Shown here piece by piece: positions 61,173 to 64,000 of a stretch of 64,000 nt of DNA. Source of the DNA: Microcebus murinus (Eukaryota > Chordata > Mammalia > Primates > Cheirogaleidae); assembly GCF_040939455.1 (NCBI RefSeq), contig NC_134112.1:68341001-68405000 (forward strand), read 5' to 3'. Each line of letters starts with the position of its first letter. Positions within the stretch are counted from its first letter, which is position 1. The translations under genes and the position numbers were made by a program. Under the pieces are notes generated by a model. It was not told the DNA's origin. It saw only the letters and a program-made list of their open reading frames with translations, and did not search any database.

Positions 61173-62598
61173 GTCGATCAGTTTTTGTTTCTTTCCTTAA
61201 GTTATTGTTTGGGTATTCACACACTTTGTTTAGTTTCTGAGGCGTTAGGTGGTGTCTGTGGGTGAAATTGGACCACTCCCTGTATATTGAGTCAGTGGGT
61301 GCCGTGGAAAGGCTGTGCAAGATGCTGTCCCTGTCAGTAGGTGACGTTTGCTTGGAGGAACAGGCTATATTGTTGATTTTATGTCCTGTTAACAGCTCTT
61401 GTTCTGGGCGGAGCTGGGTTGTGTAAGCCTGCCCTCAGGCCGTTAGCAGGGGTCAAAGTTCTGTCCTCTGCTTCCAGGGAAAGCTGTCAGGGCAGGGCTG
61501 GAATGGTCCCACTCAGCCAGAAAGTCTGTGTGTGGGGGTGGGGCTCTGTGAGACCCGCAGTCTGGAGCGGGCCTCGCTTCTTTCCACCCTCCCCAACTCC
61601 GCAGCTACTCCTGGGCCTCTGCCAGCAGGCCAGACCACAAGCCACCAGGCCTCCCCGGACTGTGATGCCGGCAGGGAGGTTCCCTGCACAGGAACGCCAC
61701 CTGGGTTGGGCGCATGGCCTCCTCCTGGGCGGAGGGTTGCCCTCTAGGACACCGATCCGCCCCTAGAGGCACACACACCTCAGTAGGCTGTTCACGTATA
61801 ACCCTTCTGTGCCCTGGGCAATGCTATCCCTTGGTGCAGGGGATCTGGTCTGCAGGTCTGACCTCTGGGTCCCAGAGTTCAAACTGTATCCCCACCAGGG
61901 AGAGGATTTCCGGTCCCAATTCACCCACAGGGAGCCCAAGCTGGGTCTATGTCTCTCAGCCTCCAAGTCGGCACCGTTCTCCTGGGAACACAGTGCCAGC
62001 AGCACCTGGGAGGGTGGGCGGGTAGGGAGCTCACAGTCTGAGTTCCCCTGAGTCAGGTGTAGGGTCCCAAACGGGAAGGTCCCGTTCCCTGGAGGTGCCT
62101 CTGGCTGGTGGCTGTATTGTCTCTCTGGGCAGCTGCAGGTAGGGTCGGCGGAGGGGAGGAGGAGGCAATATGGCGCCTGCCGCGAGGCTCGGGTCTGTGC
62201 ACATGGAGGTGCCTGGAGGAAGTTGGGAACCTGGTGCCACGTCTGCTACAGGCTCACCGCTGGCTGGCGGCGGCGGTCTCTGGGCTGGTGTCCGCAGGTC
62301 TCTCCACCCGCTGGGGAGCCCACCAGCAGTCCCAAATGCAGGGGAGGGGAAACAGCAAATCCACCTACCCTTGCCACTGGTCTCCGGGCTGGTCCGATGG
62401 TCTCAGCCTCCAGTTCTCCTCCGCAGCCTCCTCCCGTGGAGTCTCCCAGGGTCTCAGGTACCCCTCCTTCCGGCCCTTGTCCACTGTATGCTGGTCTTCT
62501 TGCTTCTTTCCTCTGATTTCTGCTAGAATCTGTCTTTTTTGCAGAGACACTCAGTCTGGCGGATGGTGTTATTCGTCCACTATCTTGCTCCCCCCCCC
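61173..62598 (-). promoter_or_regulatory. L1 5' UTR with internal Pol II promoter region
   Basis: A roughly 1.4 kb GC-rich, CpG-bearing block in otherwise AT-rich DNA, located between the L1 5' end and ORF1. In primate L1 this region contains an internal Pol II promoter that starts at the first base, and an antisense promoter. On the plus strand it is open in several frames, up to 206 codons (62108-62728), because of its composition. Activity of this copy is unknown. Confidence 0.8.
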
Positions 62599-62607
62599 CC
62601 AATTATT

Positions 62608-63628
62608 TTTGTTCCTTTATTTTCTTCATATTTTTCATCAACACATGTTTTTTGGATACATACTGTGTGCAATTCTAAAATTAGGAGGTAGGGATGCAAA
62701 TTCTCATTTTAACAAATCTCTCATCTGACTTTTGTCATTGAGTCAGTATTTCATTGTTAAAATTGATGACAACAATGAATTTAGGAATAAGGGCTGACAC
62801 AATCATTTCACTTGAAAATAAAAAAAAATGGCTTAGTTTGGTGTTTTGCTGCATCACCACTTACACTCACAGATAATCTCATAATAAAAACATCCTAGAA
62901 ATTTTGTGGCAGATTTGATTGTCAAAAGAAAGTACAACTCTGATGTGGTATACTTTACATACCAGATTTTAGACAACTCAGGATTAAATAAACTGAACAA
63001 TATTGATATTTAGCTCTATATTCTTTAACTGCTAGAAATTTATTATTATTAAATAATAAACCAAAAATATTTATTCTCAATTATATTAAACTTGGTTTAA
63101 TTGATTATTGAAAACATTTATTATTGAAAAATTGATTCACTGAAAAATACACAGGAAAACCTCAAAAATTTAATGCATGCCTAGAATGAAAATCCTCAGT
63201 TAAATTCTTTGATCTTGGTTGAACCACAATAATTTTCAGTCACATCATATAGTAAGTATATATTTTACCTCAGAAGTCAATTTATCACATTCTCTGGAGC
63301 TTGGTTTATATTTCATTAAATTCTTAATGCTCAGATTTGTAAGGATCTAATGCTTGACATGACCACATAAAGATCACCCTGACAACCATATTGATTTCTT
63401 TAGAGGTCTGGAAAAAATCAAATGCTACAAATATAGAAGCTTAAATCATTTCTCTGGGTATGATGTTCTTTCAATTACCTAGTCTCGATAAGTCAGGCCT
63501 ATTAATACAAAGATCAAAAAAATCTTCAAGGAAAGATCCTCTACAACTGCAAGTGGTTGTTGAAAATTAAATATGTCATGTTCTTTATGACTCAGTGCTC
63601 AGTAACACCGAGAATTAATATTCTACAA
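62608..63628. other. Unassigned AT-rich sequence
   Basis: No gene or named repeat was recognised. An internal TTATTATTAAATAATAA palindrome lies at about 63042-63058. Confidence 0.5.
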
Positions 63629-63790
63629 TTGATCATTCATTCATTACATATTAATTTAACATATTTTTATGTTAAGCAAAGTGTGGGGGCTTTGAGATGA
63701 CAAATGAATGAGTGTCCTTTGCTCTCAAGCTGCTTACAAGTAGAGTCAGACATAAACAAATTGCAATTACATGTAACTACTGCAAGAAAT
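63629..63790 (-). mobile_element. L2 LINE fragment
   Basis: Antisense L2 start: gatcattcattcattacatattaatttaac, then ctttgagatgacaaatgaatgagtgtcctttgctctcaagctgcttacaagtagagtcagacataaac. This is the 3' terminal block of L2. Confidence 0.65.
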
Positions 63791-63929
63791 ATAAACAAAG
63801 TTTTTTGGGATCATTTAATAAGGAGCAATGAGGAACACCTTTCAACAAATGAGTTGAAACAAAATTCAGTACTGTACTTGGTCACTAGAATATGTTTATT
63901 TCCAAGAGAGACAGTCTTACTTAGAGATA

Positions 63930-64000
63930 ATAATAGGTAAAATGTATTTGGTACTCAATAAATGCCAAACATTGCTCTAAAGATGTTGCAAATATCAATG
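63930..64000 (-). mobile_element. Possible MIR/L2 3' end, cut by window edge
   Basis: The words aaaatgtatttggtactcaataaatgccaaacattgctctaaagatgttgc resemble the MIR/L2 3' end. Too little remains before the window edge to decide. Confidence 0.35.

Larger units (their letters stand above)
56012..62598 (-). mobile_element. L1: Near full-length young lemur-type L1 retrotransposon
   Basis: About 6.6 kb on the minus strand. In sense order it has a 5' end of G-run plus agcaagatagtggacgaata, a GC-rich 5' UTR, ORF1, a 41 bp spacer, ORF2 with endonuclease and reverse transcriptase, and a 3' UTR with a G-rich run and an A-tail (T-rich at 56012-56055). The 5' end parallels human L1 (ggaggagccaagatggccgaat) in position and pattern. 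The short repeat ccaattatt at 55999-56007 and 62599-62607 fits a target duplication. Both ORFs are broken, so it cannot move by itself. Confidence 0.95.

Noticed and set aside
61419..62051. Several overlapping open frames on both strands
   Set aside because: They lie in the GC-rich L1 5' UTR, where stop codons are scarce in all frames.

Overview
This is intergenic or intronic DNA from a primate, most likely a strepsirrhine of the lemur group. The base composition is AT-rich and there is no compact run of genes. Alu elements occur on both strands. The two youngest Alus (7777-8114 and 50080-50417) carry the arm and linker sequence I associate with lemur Alus (attaattggccaactaatatata between the arms), and the young L1 has a 3' end unlike human L1PA. 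The lemur assignment is an inference from these repeat types. I find no protein-coding host gene, tRNA, rRNA or CRISPR. All of the longer open frames belong to transposons or lie antisense to them. Layout: 1-285 is the 3' end of a young lemur-type L1 on the minus strand, cut by the window edge. 286-14400 is mostly unique or very old DNA with a class I ERV LTR (about 3010-3600), an L1 3' piece (4251-5766), a lemur Alu (7777-8114), a MIR, a tandem p53-like site (10026-10047), a MER5-like element and an older Alu (13189-13478). 14400-24700 holds two consecutive L2 fragments, a MIR, two Alus, an LTR-like repeat, another L2 and a 2.1 kb old L1. 24700-36200 holds old MIR, L2, MaLR-like and L1 debris plus a complete but dead 2.4 kb hAT transposon (31973-34418) with a recognisable transposase relic. 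36200-43450 contains a 461 bp TA-flanked inverted-repeat DNA transposon inserted into an L2 (38640-39100), a FLAM-like monomer and a CATCTGCTG cluster with a CTCF-like core. 43450-56000 contains two further L1 3' ends, a Tigger element inserted into an old L1 (46237-47424), a roughly 40 bp L1 micro-insertion (47847-47887), the youngest-looking Alu, and an AT palindrome. 56012-62598 is a near full-length L1 on the minus strand with 5' UTR, ORF1 and ORF2, broken by three frameshifts and at least six stops. 62608-64000 is mostly unremarkable, with an L2 near the end. How the parts relate: the elements form a nested record of activity. L2 and MIR are oldest, followed by L1M, MER5, Tigger and hAT, then the TA-flanked inverted-repeat element, then lineage-specific L1 and Alu with near-perfect target duplications. 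Family names are from memory of consensus sequences, because no database search was possible.
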